Assembly: GCA_030539275.1 (NCBI GenBank)
Contig: JAUNSK010000003.1
Location: forward strand, 62,001 to 126,000
Length of the DNA: 64,000 nucleotides
Direction of reading: 5' to 3'
Source of the DNA: Oscillospiraceae bacterium
GTDB lineage: Bacteria; Bacillota; Clostridia; Oscillospirales; Ruminococcaceae
Positions 18,334 to 26,717 of the stretch are shown here, piece by piece. The position numbers were made by a program, and so were the translations under genes. The notes beneath the pieces were generated by a model, which had not been told where the DNA came from, searched no databases, and was given only the letters and a program-made list of their open reading frames with translations. Each line of letters opens with the position of its first letter. Within the stretch, counting starts at the first letter, position 1.

Positions 18334-18897
18334 ATGGAAATAAGAGAAATTGACGTATTTGACTTATATGGTGACGGAACACTCGTAATTAAAACCAATA
18401 TGACCGGGCAGGCAGACGATCTGAGGTATGCATGGTATATTGAACTAAACTCAAAAAAGATCTTCAAGGGTTCTTATCAGCATAATCCGTTTATGTCCTA
18501 TAAAATAGACCAGCCCGGAAAATATGTTGTAAAAGCATTTGTAAAGAATTCAGATCAGGATAAGGTTCAGTCTGAAACAGAATTCACAGCCAATAAAAAG
18601 ACATCCCCTGCACTGATCAAAGATGAAGTTAAGACATTCAAATTATCCCCGTTTGCAGAACACATAAGTGATACATTCTGGAAAATGGATGTAAAAGAAA
18701 AACTTGCTGATAACGCAAAATATGCCTGGTATTTATACCGTGTTAATGAACAGGAACCATGCATCAAACAATTGTATACACCTATCTCAGAGTATGTATG
18801 CTCATTAAAAGATCCGGGTGAATACTATGCCAAGGTATTTGCTGTAGTTGATGGTATAAAGCATACGGCAAAGACAGATGTATTTTTAGTGAAATAA
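18334..18897 (+). CDS. Two-repeat beta-sandwich protein of the glycan cluster
   Basis: A 187-residue soluble protein made of two copies of a ~90-residue module. Each has a YAWYxx strand (residues ~32 and ~131) and a later DxPGxYxxKxF strand-turn (near residues 62 and 163). The same module is at the C-terminus of the preceding 1139-residue enzyme and the N-terminus of the next protein. It resembles Ig-like or Y_Y_Y-type sandwiches, without a signal peptide. A role as a carbohydrate-binding or docking subunit is inference. It starts 6 bases after the upstream stop. Confidence 0.6.
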   Translation: MEIREIDVFDLYGDGTLVIKTNMTGQADDLRYAWYIELNSKKIFKGSYQHNPFMSYKIDQPGKYVVKAFVKNSDQDKVQSETEFTANKKTSPALIKDEVKTFKLSPFAEHISDTFWKMDVKEKLADNAKYAWYLYRVNEQEPCIKQLYTPISEYVCSLKDPGEYYAKVFAVVDGIKHTAKTDVFLVK

Positions 18898-18910
18898 GGT
18901 GAATTGATAT

Positions 18911-21028
18911 ATGATAATCAATGAACCATCTTGTTCTTATATTAATGGAAAAATCCATGTTATAATGGACTATGAATTATCTAATCAATATACACAATAT
19001 GCATTTTATTTGTATAATAAAGACAACAAAATAGTTGAAAAAGTAATGTACAGTAAATTAAATCATTGCTGTTTTAATATTTCAGAGGAAAAAAATTATA
19101 CATTCTACTTTGTAAAAGCATTTATTAGGTATAAATACTCTGATCATGATGAGTATAAAAAAGAGTCAGTTAATTCTAAAAGAATAATGATTTATGCACA
19201 GGAAGTTGAAAAAGAGTATTTATCTTTTATTTCAAAATGTTCTGAAAAACCAAAGATAGAGCTTCCATTCTGGAGGACACAATATCCTTATCAGGATATC
19301 GTTATAGGATATGATATTTCAGGGGAAAGTAATATTAAAGAAGTCTTATCCAATTTATCAAAAAAACTAGATTGTCATGTTATCTGCAGTGATAAAATTA
19401 CTATTGCCGCGACTCAAAATACAAATTCTTTGGATAAGAAGCTTATAGCTTTTTCAGGAATTTCCCGAAATGATGAGAGTCTGATATTTGGATACAAAGA
19501 TGAAAATAAATTAAACGATCCTGAGGAACTATATGGGCAGATAGGCAATTTTTTTGCTGTATTTAATAAAAAAGGGATATTTACTATTCGTACTGACTAT
19601 TTTGGTATGTCAAAGGTTTATTATTATAAAGACAATAGTGTGCTATTGATAAGCAACAGGTATCATATGCTGCTTATTGCTATGTCTTCTTTTAATATTG
19701 CAAAATCTATAAATTACGAAAAAGTGTATGCTTACTTATCTAAAAACAATCAGCTAATGATGCAGAATTTTTCAAGAGAATTAAATATTGAAGATACATT
19801 TGTATTACCGGTTGATTCCATGATATTAATTGATACAAATAGAAACTTAATTTCTATTGAGAAAACAAGTTTATACTACGACTTATCGTCTAAAATAAAA
19901 TATAGCGAAGAGTTGTATGATACAATGTTACGTGAGGCGGCAGATGAGATAGTTGATAATGTAGGAGTTGCTCTCAATTCACGACATTTTGATAACTTTA
20001 TAGTAGATGTTACCGGAGGTCTGGACTCAAGAATCTGTTTTTGTGCTCTATCAAAGTTTCCACAATATAAAGATCGTATAATACCTCACACTGCATGTGG
20101 GGCGACTTATGAAGAAGATTTTGATATTGCGATGAAAATACTATCAAAGTCACCGTTTGAGTTCAGAAGACCAGATGTTATTGTTGATAAAAAGCGTGAT
20201 GTTGATGCAGAAGCTATGAGCTATATTCTTGGAACTTCTTCTGAATACAGTAAGTTTCCGGTTCCATACAGGAAATCGCTTTGCTTTCCTGGATTTTGTG
20301 GAGAGGTGACGGGTCGTCCTTATTATGCATCTCATTATGTTGATTCTCAGCTAAATGACTCTTTTATTTCTTCAAAGAAATTTTTCAAACTATTGAGTAA
20401 ATCACAAGGTCATATGGTATATGATGCTGACAGTAAGGTGTCAAGTTATCTTTATGATGAGTGTAGTCAATTACCAGGTGAATCAAACATGGAGAAATTT
20501 GAAAATCACTATTTGTATTATAGAAATGGAATTCATTTTAATGATTCATGGCGTTCTTCTATAATGTGTAGTTGCTGGAGTGTATTACAGTCAAAAAAAA
20601 TGCTCAAATTGAAATATATGCTATTTCCGAATGATAATATTAAATTGCAGTTGGATATATTATATCTTTTAAATCCGGAAATAGCCGCAATTGAGTTTAA
20701 TAAAGAGTATAATTTAGCTCGAAAAAAACTAAATGATAAATATGGAACTTATCCGGTTAATAACACATTTGATACAGATAAAATAGAAAAACTTAAATCT
20801 TTATATAATAAAAATAAGATTAGACAGAAAAACGAAAAAATAGAAGAATTTAAAAAAATATATAGTAACGATAATGTATTATCTATACTAAATATCCTTG
20901 TGAATAAATATGGTTTTGATAAAGAAATTGGATTTATGTTGTATTGTTATATAAAATATAATACCGCAGATACCAAACGAGACTGTTTGCTGATAAAACT
21001 TTGTTCTTTATACTTTGAGATAAGCTAG
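18911..21028 (+). CDS. Asparagine-synthetase-like protein without N-terminal catalytic Cys
   Basis: A 705-residue protein. Residues 1-95 are the beta-sandwich module of its neighbours. Residues ~200-330 resemble the class II glutamine amidotransferase sheet (GNFFAVFNKKG, RTDYFGMSKVYYY). A PP-loop ATP pyrophosphatase motif TGGLDSR is at 368-374, as in asparagine synthetase B (SGGLDS). Because the protein does not begin with the nucleophilic Cys, glutamine hydrolysis is unlikely; it may use ammonia or form another amide, as in beta-lactam synthetase. In some O-antigen loci such enzymes amidate uronic acids, and this cluster makes ManNAcA. The gene is clearly more AT-rich than its neighbours, suggesting separate acquisition. 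Confidence 0.7.
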   Translation: MIINEPSCSYINGKIHVIMDYELSNQYTQYAFYLYNKDNKIVEKVMYSKLNHCCFNISEEKNYTFYFVKAFIRYKYSDHDEYKKESVNSKRIMIYAQEVEKEYLSFISKCSEKPKIELPFWRTQYPYQDIVIGYDISGESNIKEVLSNLSKKLDCHVICSDKITIAATQNTNSLDKKLIAFSGISRNDESLIFGYKDENKLNDPEELYGQIGNFFAVFNKKGIFTIRTDYFGMSKVYYYKDNSVLLISNRYHMLLIAMSSFNIAKSINYEKVYAYLSKNNQLMMQNFSRELNIEDTFVLPVDSMILIDTNRNLISIEKTSLYYDLSSKIKYSEELYDTMLREAADEIVDNVGVALNSRHFDNFIVDVTGGLDSRICFCALSKFPQYKDRIIPHTACGATYEEDFDIAMKILSKSPFEFRRPDVIVDKKRDVDAEAMSYILGTSSEYSKFPVPYRKSLCFPGFCGEVTGRPYYASHYVDSQLNDSFISSKKFFKLLSKSQGHMVYDADSKVSSYLYDECSQLPGESNMEKFENHYLYYRNGIHFNDSWRSSIMCSCWSVLQSKKMLKLKYMLFPNDNIKLQLDILYLLNPEIAAIEFNKEYNLARKKLNDKYGTYPVNNTFDTDKIEKLKSLYNKNKIRQKNEKIEEFKKIYSNDNVLSILNILVNKYGFDKEIGFMLYCYIKYNTADTKRDCLLIKLCSLYFEIS

Positions 21029-21197
21029 TTTATACGTTTTCGTGTAAGTAGGACTAGTTTGAATCTGATATTAAGATAATAACTTATTCATAAATTATTT
21101 GAATGGCAAAAAGAATGAATACCCTGAAAGGATTTAATTCCGAATGTGATAATAAATAAATTACAAATTCAATATTTTTACAGAAAGAAGTTGTATT

Positions 21198-22328
21198 ATG
21201 AAAACTATCATGCTTGTCTTTGGCACAAGACCGGAAGCAATTAAAATGTGCCCGCTTGTCAACGAACTCAAAAAGAGAGACAATTTCCGTACGATTGTCT
21301 GCGTAACAGGTCAGCACCGACAGATGCTTGACCAGGTTCTGGAAACGTTCGGAGTTGTTCCGGATTATGATTTTTCAATTATGAAGCCTCAGCAGACTTT
21401 ATTTGATGTTACAACCGGAATCCTGACAAAAATCAATCAGGTTCTCAAAGAAGTAAAGCCTGATGTTGTACTTGTTCACGGTGATACTTCTACGACCTTT
21501 GTAACTGCACTTGCCTGCTTTTATATGCAGATCCCGATAGGACATGTTGAAGCGGGACTTCGTACTCATAACATTTACTCTCCGTACCCTGAGGAATTCA
21601 ACCGTCAGGCTGTAGGAATCATCAGCAAATATAACTTTGCTCCTACTAAAATGGCAATGAATAACCTCCTTGAGGAGGGCAAGGAGAAAGACAATATCTA
21701 TATAACAGGAAACACAGCTATTGATGCGCTAAAAACAACTATCTCTCATAATTATACTCACCCTGATCTTGAGTGGGCAAAGGGCAGCAGAATGATCCTG
21801 ATAACTGCTCACCGCAGAGAAAACCTCGGTGAACCTATGAAGCATATGTTCAGGGCTATTCGTCGTGTATGTGATGAACATCCTGATATAAAGGCTATTT
21901 ATCCTATACATATGAATCCGGCTGTAAGACAGGTTGCAAATGAGGAGCTCGGCGGGGATGACAGGATAAGGATCATTGAACCGCTTGACGTTGTAGATTT
22001 TCACAATTTCCTTGCAAACAGTTATCTTGTTCTTACGGATTCTGGCGGAATACAGGAGGAAGCTCCTTCACTTGGCAAGCCTGTTCTTGTTATGCGTGAC
22101 ACTACTGAGCGTCCTGAAGGAATAGCAGCAGGAACCCTGAAACTTGTCGGAACCAAAGAGGAGACTATTTACAATACATTTAAGCGTCTGCTTGAAAACG
22201 ATGAAATGTATAAGATGATGAGCAATGCAAGCAATCCGTACGGAGACGGTTTTGCAAGCAAGCGAATAGCAGATATCCTTGAGCAGAAACTTATAAGTAA
22301 AAAAGTCAAGAAACCTGTACTTGTTTAA
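21198..22328 (+). CDS. wecB: UDP-N-acetylglucosamine 2-epimerase (non-hydrolysing)
   Basis: It converts UDP-GlcNAc to UDP-ManNAc, the substrate of WecC. The 376-residue protein begins KTIMLVFGTRPEAIKMCPL and carries GHVEAGLRT, the TAHRREN motif and the DSGGIQEEAP loop, all diagnostic of the family. A gap of 169 bases separates it from the preceding gene; AGAAAG precedes the ATG. An intrinsic terminator after it marks the end of the glycan cluster. Confidence 0.95.
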   Translation: MKTIMLVFGTRPEAIKMCPLVNELKKRDNFRTIVCVTGQHRQMLDQVLETFGVVPDYDFSIMKPQQTLFDVTTGILTKINQVLKEVKPDVVLVHGDTSTTFVTALACFYMQIPIGHVEAGLRTHNIYSPYPEEFNRQAVGIISKYNFAPTKMAMNNLLEEGKEKDNIYITGNTAIDALKTTISHNYTHPDLEWAKGSRMILITAHRRENLGEPMKHMFRAIRRVCDEHPDIKAIYPIHMNPAVRQVANEELGGDDRIRIIEPLDVVDFHNFLANSYLVLTDSGGIQEEAPSLGKPVLVMRDTTERPEGIAAGTLKLVGTKEETIYNTFKRLLENDEMYKMMSNASNPYGDGFASKRIADILEQKLISKKVKKPVLV

Positions 22329-22345
22329 TCCTGTCTGTCAGAAAT

Positions 22346-22387
22346 AAAGCAGTAAACGTATTTGCGCTTACTGCTTTAATTTTTTTT
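22346..22387 (+). terminator. Terminator of the glycan cluster
   Basis: Perfect 10-bp arms AAAGCAGTAA and TTACTGCTTT around a 12-nt loop, followed by AATTTTTTTT. Confidence 0.85.
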
Positions 22388-22438
22388 AAGAGTTCACTTT
22401 TTTTATTTGTAATCTGTATTACGTGGACACCGTACAAT

Positions 22439-22472
22439 TAAATACCGCACCTGAAAAATGATGCGGTATTTA
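22439..22472 (-). terminator. Terminator of the superoxide dismutase gene
   Basis: Perfect 11-bp inverted repeat TAAATACCGCA/TGCGGTATTTA just downstream of the dismutase stop on the minus strand. The U tract is short, so termination may be partial. Confidence 0.6.
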
Positions 22473-22493
22473 AAAATAATTCAATGCATACAG

Positions 22494-23117
22494 TTACATC
22501 AGACTCATATAAAGCTGCTGAATATAAGACCAGTTAATAAGCTTCATCCAGTTTTCCACATATTCAGCCCTGACATTGTAATACTTGAGATAATAAGCAT
22601 GTTCCCATACATCAATGCAGACAAGCGGAAGGAGATTTTTCTCGATCGGTGTATCCTGATTTGCAGTCGTTGTGATCATGAGTTTTCCTCTGTCGTACAC
22701 AAGCCATGCATATCCTGATCCGAATACGCCGAGTGCCGCTTTTTTAAACTCCTCCTTGAAACCGTCATAGCTTCCGAACTTCTGGCATATTGCATATGCA
22801 AGCCGGCCTGTAGGTTCCTGTTCACAGTAGTTCTGCATTATATTGAAATAAAAACGGTGATTGAATACGCCTCCGGCATTATTGCGTATTTCCTTTTTTA
22901 ACGCACATGGCAGCTGGGGTGCATAACGGATGAGCTGATCAAGTGTGAGATTCTGAAGTTTAGGCTGATTTTCAATAGCTTTGTTTAGCTTATCAATATA
23001 TGTCTGGAGATGCTTGTCGTGATGAAGATGCATTGTTTTTCTGTCTATGTACGGTTCAAGTGCATCATATTCATACGGCAGCGGAAGATTTATAAACGGA
23101 TACTTGTTATTTTCCAT
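22494..23117 (-). CDS. sodA: Superoxide dismutase, Mn/Fe family
   Basis: It detoxifies superoxide. The metal ligands are visible: the first His in MHLHHDKHLQTY, the second in the NNAGG..FNH motif, and Asp and His in DVWEHAYYLKY. The ANQDTP sequence after the GSGYAWL motif is the Mn-type spelling (Gln donor late in the chain). A Val replaces the usual His of NNAGGHxNH, a small oddity near the active site. ATG 23117 is chosen because GAGGTGG lies immediately upstream; the protein is then 207 residues. It is intracellular, with no signal peptide, in an anaerobe with some oxygen exposure. Confidence 0.9.
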   Translation of the reverse strand: MENNKYPFINLPLPYEYDALEPYIDRKTMHLHHDKHLQTYIDKLNKAIENQPKLQNLTLDQLIRYAPQLPCALKKEIRNNAGGVFNHRFYFNIMQNYCEQEPTGRLAYAICQKFGSYDGFKEEFKKAALGVFGSGYAWLVYDRGKLMITTTANQDTPIEKNLLPLVCIDVWEHAYYLKYYNVRAEYVENWMKLINWSYIQQLYMSLM

Positions 23118-23424
23118 AACCCACCTCAAAAATTCAGTTTTTATCAGTATATGCGGCATTTGAGATGAATGTCACTTACAAAACCGAAAAGAAATATGCG
23201 TCTGAAGAAAAAAATATATATAAAACATTTAAACAAATATTTACAAACGTAAAATATATTGTTATAATAATCATGTCTGATTTTTATGTAACCAGGTTAA
23301 GTCCTGTGCCGGTTCTTTATTAAAGGAGTTGATAACATAATCAGAGAATAAATAATAATATATATATTGTTAATGTGTTATGGGTGATGTATTAACACAA
23401 TCAGAAATAAAGAAGGGGAGCAAT
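23118..23424. other. Divergent intergenic region with promoter and untranslated leader
   Basis: About 300 bases between sodA and the 23425 gene. Apart from the promoter at 23240-23268, a leader of roughly 150 bases follows, with a small hairpin possibility (AACC..GGTT near 23290-23310) and an unused AAAGGAG site near 23320. No gene is seen. Confidence 0.5.
23240..23268 (+). promoter_or_regulatory. Promoter of the 23425 gene
   Basis: TTTACA (23240-23245), 17-base spacer, TATAAT (23263-23268). Confidence 0.75.
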
Positions 23425-23865
23425 ATGTCAGAGGAATTATTTGATATTATATCACAGACACTGCTGTGGGAATGTGCTTCAGAAAAAGTTGAAGATCCGT
23501 CAGAACTCGGTGAGATGTTAAAGGATATTAACTATCTTGATGATAAAGAGGAGATCCTTGAACAGATAACAGGTGCAAACATAGTAAGCTCGGAATCCTT
23601 TGATGTGACTGATATAAATCGTGAAGGTTCAGAGCTGTGCGTTACATTTGAAATGCCGTTCATCCTGTCAGCCGAGATAAATGGTCAGCCAATATGGAGA
23701 ATATCAGGAGAGGCAGCCGGGATATGTACGATTCCGGATTCAGAAATATTTGACTGGAGGGTTTATGACTTTAAAAGAATGAGCAGAGAAGAGCTGCTCA
23801 GTTTCTCGGATATTCCGAAATTTCAGAAAATGAAATACAGGGTTGAATGTGATACATATTATTGA
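23425..23865 (+). CDS. Unknown protein, 146 residues
   Basis: I do not recognise this family. It is an acidic soluble protein with an N-terminal helical part (residues ~1-50) and a beta-rich middle with CVTFEMPFILSAEI and PIWRISGEAAGICTIP. No signal or membrane segment is seen. ATG 23425 is chosen over 23380 because GAAGGGGAG stands just upstream. It has its own promoter, a long leader and a strong terminator, so it is a single-gene unit. Confidence 0.7.
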   Translation: MSEELFDIISQTLLWECASEKVEDPSELGEMLKDINYLDDKEEILEQITGANIVSSESFDVTDINREGSELCVTFEMPFILSAEINGQPIWRISGEAAGICTIPDSEIFDWRVYDFKRMSREELLSFSDIPKFQKMKYRVECDTYY

Positions 23866-23885
23866 TTAATACATGAATATAAATA

Positions 23886-23947
23886 AAACTAAGAGTATGA
23901 ACTGTGTTCTTATACACAATCAGTTTATACTCTTAGTTTCATTTTTT
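23886..23947 (+). terminator. Strong intrinsic terminator
   Basis: Arms of 19 bases, AAACTAAGAGTATGAACTG and its near-complement, separated by 16 nt, followed by CATTTTTTG. It insulates the downstream radical-SAM operon. Confidence 0.8.
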
Positions 23948-23990
23948 GACAATATTATTTTTAATGCGTGTTCCAGAAAAATGAAAACTG

Positions 23991-24019
23991 TTGATTTTAT
24001 GGATAAAATATGATATAAT
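23991..24019 (+). promoter_or_regulatory. Promoter of the radical-SAM/GH3 operon
   Basis: TTGATT (23991-23996), 17-base spacer, TATAAT (24014-24019). Transcription would start near 24026. Confidence 0.75.
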
Positions 24020-24047
24020 AATTGAAAAATTGTTAAATAGGGAGAAC

Positions 24048-24085
24048 GTGCAATGGTCTGTAAAAAATAAAAAAGATCATTGCGC
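24048..24085 (+). promoter_or_regulatory. Leader hairpin with a five-codon open frame
   Basis: A 12-bp stem with two G-U pairs (GTGCAATGGTCT at 24048-24059 with AGATCATTGCGC at 24074-24085). The left arm contains an ATG (24053) that begins a frame encoding MVCKK and a stop at 24068, preceded by AGGGAGA at ideal spacing. The ribosome site of the first operon gene (GGGGA) lies just 3' of the stem. This may be a translational control device; the role is inference. Confidence 0.45.
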
Positions 24086-24099
24086 AGGGGACAACAGAA

Positions 24100-25401
24100 A
24101 TGAAGATGCTAATGATCCATGCATGGAATGAAACTGAACGTTCATACAGAGGAAGATTTTCAAGTTTATTCTCGTATCCGTCGCTTACTCTTGCAGCCAT
24201 GTATCCGCTTATTCCTGATGAGATATTTGAGACGATCGATGTTGTCGATGAGAAAAGCAGCAGAGTATGTTACGACAAGATAAAATATGATCTTGTGATC
24301 ATTTCAGCTGATACGTCGAGTGCCATTACAGCATACAGACACTCTGAAGAATTCAGAAAACGCGGATCGTATACAGTCATAGGAGGCTATCATGCTTCGG
24401 CTATGCCGGATGAGGCATTGCTTCACTGTGATACGGTCATTATAGGGCCAGCTGAAAATTCACTGCCGAAATTCTGCAGTGACTTCAGAGACGGAACACC
24501 TGAGAATATATATAAAGACTATAATGTGAGCGCGGCTGATTTTCCTGTACCTGTAAGGAACAAACAGTCAAAAAGACATTCACTTGATATTCCGGGAATT
24601 ATTGCGGACAGGGGATGCGATAATCACTGCAGATACTGTTCGATGAGTATAATGTGGAAAAGTGATCCGCGGCCTGTAGATGATGTAATAGATGAACTCA
24701 GGTCTCTCAGAACCAGAATGGTTATTTTTTATGATCCGAACTTTTTTGCAAAGCGAGAATATGCAATAAAACTTATGCGTGCAATGCAGCCTCTTAAGAT
24801 CCTCTGGGCATCAAATGCAACTGCCGACTTCGGAAATGATCATGAGCTTATGCAGGCAGCTTATGACAGCGGATGCCGGGGAGTTCTTTTAGGACTCGAA
24901 TCATTAAACAGCGAATCTCTTAAAAATGCAGCAAAACGTTTTAATGACAGCGACAGGTACAAACAGATCATAGATAATTTACATAGTCACGGTATTGCAG
25001 TAAACGGTTGTTTTGTGCTGGGATTTGACAGTGATACAGAAGAGGAGCTGCTGAAACTGCCTGCGAGAATAGACAATCTTGGTCTTGACCTTTGTCGTTT
25101 TGCACTTCTGACACCATATCCGGGAACCAGGTATTTTGATGATTATGATAAAGCCGGAAGGATCATCACAAAGGACTGGTCACAATACACACAGAAAAAT
25201 GTAGTATTCAGACCGGCAAATATGACTCCTGAAAGGCTCGAGAGCATAAGCCGTCAGGTATGGCATGAAACTTTCAGCTGGCGGCGTATTTTCAAAAGAA
25301 CTTTTTCTTCGCCGTGGAAACTCAAGCCATATATTTTTGTCCTGCTTGGAGCTAATATAGGCTTTAGGTTTCTGGGAAACGACAAGGAGTGCAGAAAATG
25401 A
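24100..25401 (+). CDS. B12-binding-type radical SAM enzyme (first of five)
   Basis: A 433-residue protein with a Rossmann-like N-terminal domain of the B12-binding type (VIISADTSS, VIGGYHASAMPDEAL near residue 90) and a radical SAM domain with CxxxCxxC at Cys173, Cys177 and Cys180. A motif LLGLESLNSESL follows near residue 265, then TPYPGTRYF. The family includes methylases and ring-forming enzymes such as BchE and HpnJ-like proteins; many do not keep the cobalamin His. I see no DxHxxG motif. The C-terminus has a short hydrophobic segment. It opens an eight-gene operon and overlaps the next gene by 4 bases. Confidence 0.85.
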   Translation: MKMLMIHAWNETERSYRGRFSSLFSYPSLTLAAMYPLIPDEIFETIDVVDEKSSRVCYDKIKYDLVIISADTSSAITAYRHSEEFRKRGSYTVIGGYHASAMPDEALLHCDTVIIGPAENSLPKFCSDFRDGTPENIYKDYNVSAADFPVPVRNKQSKRHSLDIPGIIADRGCDNHCRYCSMSIMWKSDPRPVDDVIDELRSLRTRMVIFYDPNFFAKREYAIKLMRAMQPLKILWASNATADFGNDHELMQAAYDSGCRGVLLGLESLNSESLKNAAKRFNDSDRYKQIIDNLHSHGIAVNGCFVLGFDSDTEEELLKLPARIDNLGLDLCRFALLTPYPGTRYFDDYDKAGRIITKDWSQYTQKNVVFRPANMTPERLESISRQVWHETFSWRRIFKRTFSSPWKLKPYIFVLLGANIGFRFLGNDKECRK

Positions 25402-26717
25402 AAATAACATTTATAAGGCTCAATATGTTTGAACATATAAGCTCGGATGCTATGAAGCCGATGCTGTTCGGAATAATAAAAAGTCTCACACCCGCATGTC
25501 ATGAAATAGATTTTATAGATGAACGTGTTCAGAAACTGCCGGATATTATTGATTGCGATGTTATTGCATTTTCTGTTGAAACATACACTGCAAAACGTGC
25601 ATATTTACTGGCAAAGAAATATAAAACAGATAAAAATCATATAGTTATGGGCGGATTTCATATGTCTGTAATGCCTGATGAGGCATTAAGGTATGCTGAC
25701 AGTGTGATAATAGGCGATGCAGAAGATACCTGGGGCAAAATGCTTGAGGACTGTAAAAAAGGATTTTTGCAGAAAAAATATATCTCAGAAGAGAAATTTA
25801 CTCTGAGTGAGATAAGGGAGGACAGATCCGTATATTCTCACAAATATCACGGCATAGGAGTATACCAGATATCACGCGGATGCAAGTTCCACTGTGATTT
25901 CTGTTCTATAAAAACAATGTACAGCGGTGTAAGACGAAAGTCTGCTGTATCCGTATATTCAGAACTTAAAAATTCAGATGAAAAGATAATATTTTTCGTA
26001 GATGACAATCTTTTTTATGATAAAAAATCTGCTGTTGAACTTTTCAGAAAAATAGCGCCTCTGAAAAAGAAGTGGGCATGCCAGATAAGTATGGATGCGG
26101 CCCGTGATGATGATCTCCTTGATGAAATGAAAAGAGCAGGATGTTTTCTTGTTCTGATGGGATTTGAGAGTCTCAATCCTGAGAGCCTGAAGATGATGAA
26201 CAAATCCGCCAATGCCTGTGCATCCGATTACGATGAGATCATAAAAAATATTTACAGACACAAAATGCTTATATATGCAACATTTGTTCTGGGGTATGAC
26301 ACAGATACAAATGATGTTTTCAGAAGGACATATGATTTTGCAGTAAAACATAATATTGCAGTAACAAACTTCAATCCGCTGATACCTATGCCGGGAACTC
26401 CTGTATATTCGCGTATGGAACGTGACGGCAGACTGAGATATAAAAAATGGTGGCTTTCCGATAAATACAGATATGGTGAAACAGCATTTATTCCGGCAGG
26501 GATGACACCGGATCAGCTGCGTGACGGGTGTCTTAAGATAAGAACTGACTTTTACTCTGTCAGATGCATATTCAGACGTCTTTTTTCAAATCCGGTAAAT
26601 CTGACACCGATGAACATGTTTGTATTTTTACTTGCAAACTTTATCTCACGCAAAGAGATACATAAAAAACAAGGACAGCTGCTGGGGGGGATATTAAATG
26701 AAGCTGACACTGATTAA
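25398..26717 (+). CDS. B12-binding-type radical SAM enzyme (second of five)
   Basis: A 439-residue paralogue of the first gene. The N-terminal domain has ITFIRLNMFEH and VMGGFHMSVMPDEALR. The radical SAM cysteines are Cys162, Cys166 and Cys169 (CKFHCDFC). FVDDNLFYD and LMGFESLNPESL follow, then NPLIPMPGTPVYSRMERDG. ATG 25398 has AAGGAG 8 bases upstream and overlaps the previous stop as ATGA. The C-terminus RKEIHKKQG is nearly shared with the third enzyme (RKEVFKKQG), evidence for tandem duplication. Confidence 0.85.
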   Translation: MKITFIRLNMFEHISSDAMKPMLFGIIKSLTPACHEIDFIDERVQKLPDIIDCDVIAFSVETYTAKRAYLLAKKYKTDKNHIVMGGFHMSVMPDEALRYADSVIIGDAEDTWGKMLEDCKKGFLQKKYISEEKFTLSEIREDRSVYSHKYHGIGVYQISRGCKFHCDFCSIKTMYSGVRRKSAVSVYSELKNSDEKIIFFVDDNLFYDKKSAVELFRKIAPLKKKWACQISMDAARDDDLLDEMKRAGCFLVLMGFESLNPESLKMMNKSANACASDYDEIIKNIYRHKMLIYATFVLGYDTDTNDVFRRTYDFAVKHNIAVTNFNPLIPMPGTPVYSRMERDGRLRYKKWWLSDKYRYGETAFIPAGMTPDQLRDGCLKIRTDFYSVRCIFRRLFSNPVNLTPMNMFVFLLANFISRKEIHKKQGQLLGGILNEADTD

